This document shows, one piece after another, positions 63,336 to 64,000 of a DNA stretch of 64,000 nucleotides. Position 1 is the first letter of the stretch, and each line of letters begins with the position of its first letter. The notes below the pieces were generated by a model. It ran no database searches. It was not told the origin of the DNA and worked only from the letters and a program-made list of their open reading frames with translations. A program made the position numbers and the translations under genes. Source of the stretch: Micropterix aruncella (Eukaryota > Arthropoda > Insecta > Lepidoptera > Micropterigidae); assembly GCA_944548615.1 (NCBI GenBank), contig OX155951.1, forward strand, positions 17,236,718 through 17,300,717, in the 5' to 3' direction.

Positions 63336-64000
63336 CTAACCCTTTATCATATATATTTATATTAATATATGGTGTACTATTTTATCTTATGACATTATCT
63401 TAGTGTTAGTATTGAAAGTAGTCTACTAGTCAGTACTACTCAAACGTCAGTACTACTCAAAAACAAAGGCTATATATTTCGTATGCCCAGATACAGGCTG
63501 TTCGGTCTAGTTGGGCATTCGTCTAGAATGATCGTATGGGTTGTGTTCATTTTCTTATTGCTTATATAAATAGTTACAAATCATATCTGTACGATCTCAC
63601 TGTTAACTCTCTACCAAGTTAAAAAAAAAAGTTTTCATTCTATAGCAGAGTATTAACAAGGCGAGTAGGTAATATTTGCCTGATGATAATGTAGGTAATT
63701 TGGACTGTCTAAACATTTCTTTTCATTTGTTTTTTTTTTTGGAATCGATCAAAGATTTAGAGTAATATATTTGTTACATCTCCATATTTTACAATTTGAT
63801 ATATTTTCTGCATAGATTGGGCCGATTGCGTTTCTTGGTAAACTAAAATTGGAACTTAGTTCAACTGGACGAGATAGAGCGATACGTTGGAACGGACTAT
63901 GAAATGAACTATCGTCGATTTTAAAGCACCGAAACTACCTGTCGAACTTATAGACACCCGAATAAATTTGAACACATTTCGTGCACTGTTAGATTTATGT
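63336..64000. other. No gene recognised
   Basis: AT-rich, no recognised coding; AGTCAGTACTACTCAAA-type short direct repeats at about 63428-63460. Confidence 0.4.

Overview
The window looks like a piece of an insect nuclear genome, most likely a moth or butterfly. It is AT-rich, has no operon-like coding, and is packed with short degraded mobile elements. The lepidopteran assignment is inference: it rests on a tRNA-derived SINE family, on a repeat whose head carries the phrase CGCGGTTTCACCCGCGTGG and which I associate with lepidopteran genomes, and on abundant mariner, hAT, Penelope-like and non-LTR relics. I see no complete host gene. The only host-gene candidate is a 60-bp exon-like segment at 60211-60270 with a strong splice acceptor and a donor, so the window may lie in a large intron or a gene-poor, repeat-filled interval.

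Layout. 1-1.34 kb: a Ty3/gypsy relic in which gag is joined directly to integrase, with protease, RT and RNase H missing. 2.7-3.7 kb: a possible LTR. 3.8-8.3 kb: a cluster of long (AT)n tracts separating two copies of a Penelope-like terminal sequence, three copies of a foldback element with 261-bp inverted repeats, and the 3' half of a DD34D mariner. 8.9-9.8 kb: a clean solo LTR with a 4-bp target duplication. 14.06-14.73 kb: a non-autonomous hAT element with an 8-bp target duplication. 20 kb: a decayed mariner. 22.3-23.2 kb: an R2/R4-like retroelement tail split by another non-LTR fragment.

24.4-30.7 kb is the most structured block. (AT)n tracts alternate with inverted Penelope-like termini, a 5'-truncated non-LTR reverse transcriptase, and a near-perfect inverted dimer (arms about 1.36 kb, 89-nt loop) that carries two opposed copies of a GIY-YIG endonuclease. 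A decayed pogo-like transposase follows at 31.2-32.8 kb.

33.6-46.6 kb holds MITEs, tandem lepidopteran-type repeats, a 5S-rRNA-derived fragment, SINEs (one split by a MITE) and a second R2/R4-like relic. 48.0-50.7 kb is the best-preserved coding region: a 5'-truncated non-LTR element (endonuclease tail plus RT) on the minus strand, ending in a CATTT-repeat tail. 54.6-64 kb has another non-LTR tail, a TTC-rich minisatellite, TIR elements, a recurrent GC-richer repeat, a split SINE, the candidate exon and microsatellites.

No genes act together here as a host pathway. The biology is transposition, nested insertion and decay. Four interspersed families are labelled R1-R4 for cross-reference: R1 (GC-richer, about 0.7 kb, no identified class), R2 (CA/G-tract-linked), R3 (AT-rich), R4 (TIR element with TCCACATATTACGTAATCAC-like ends).
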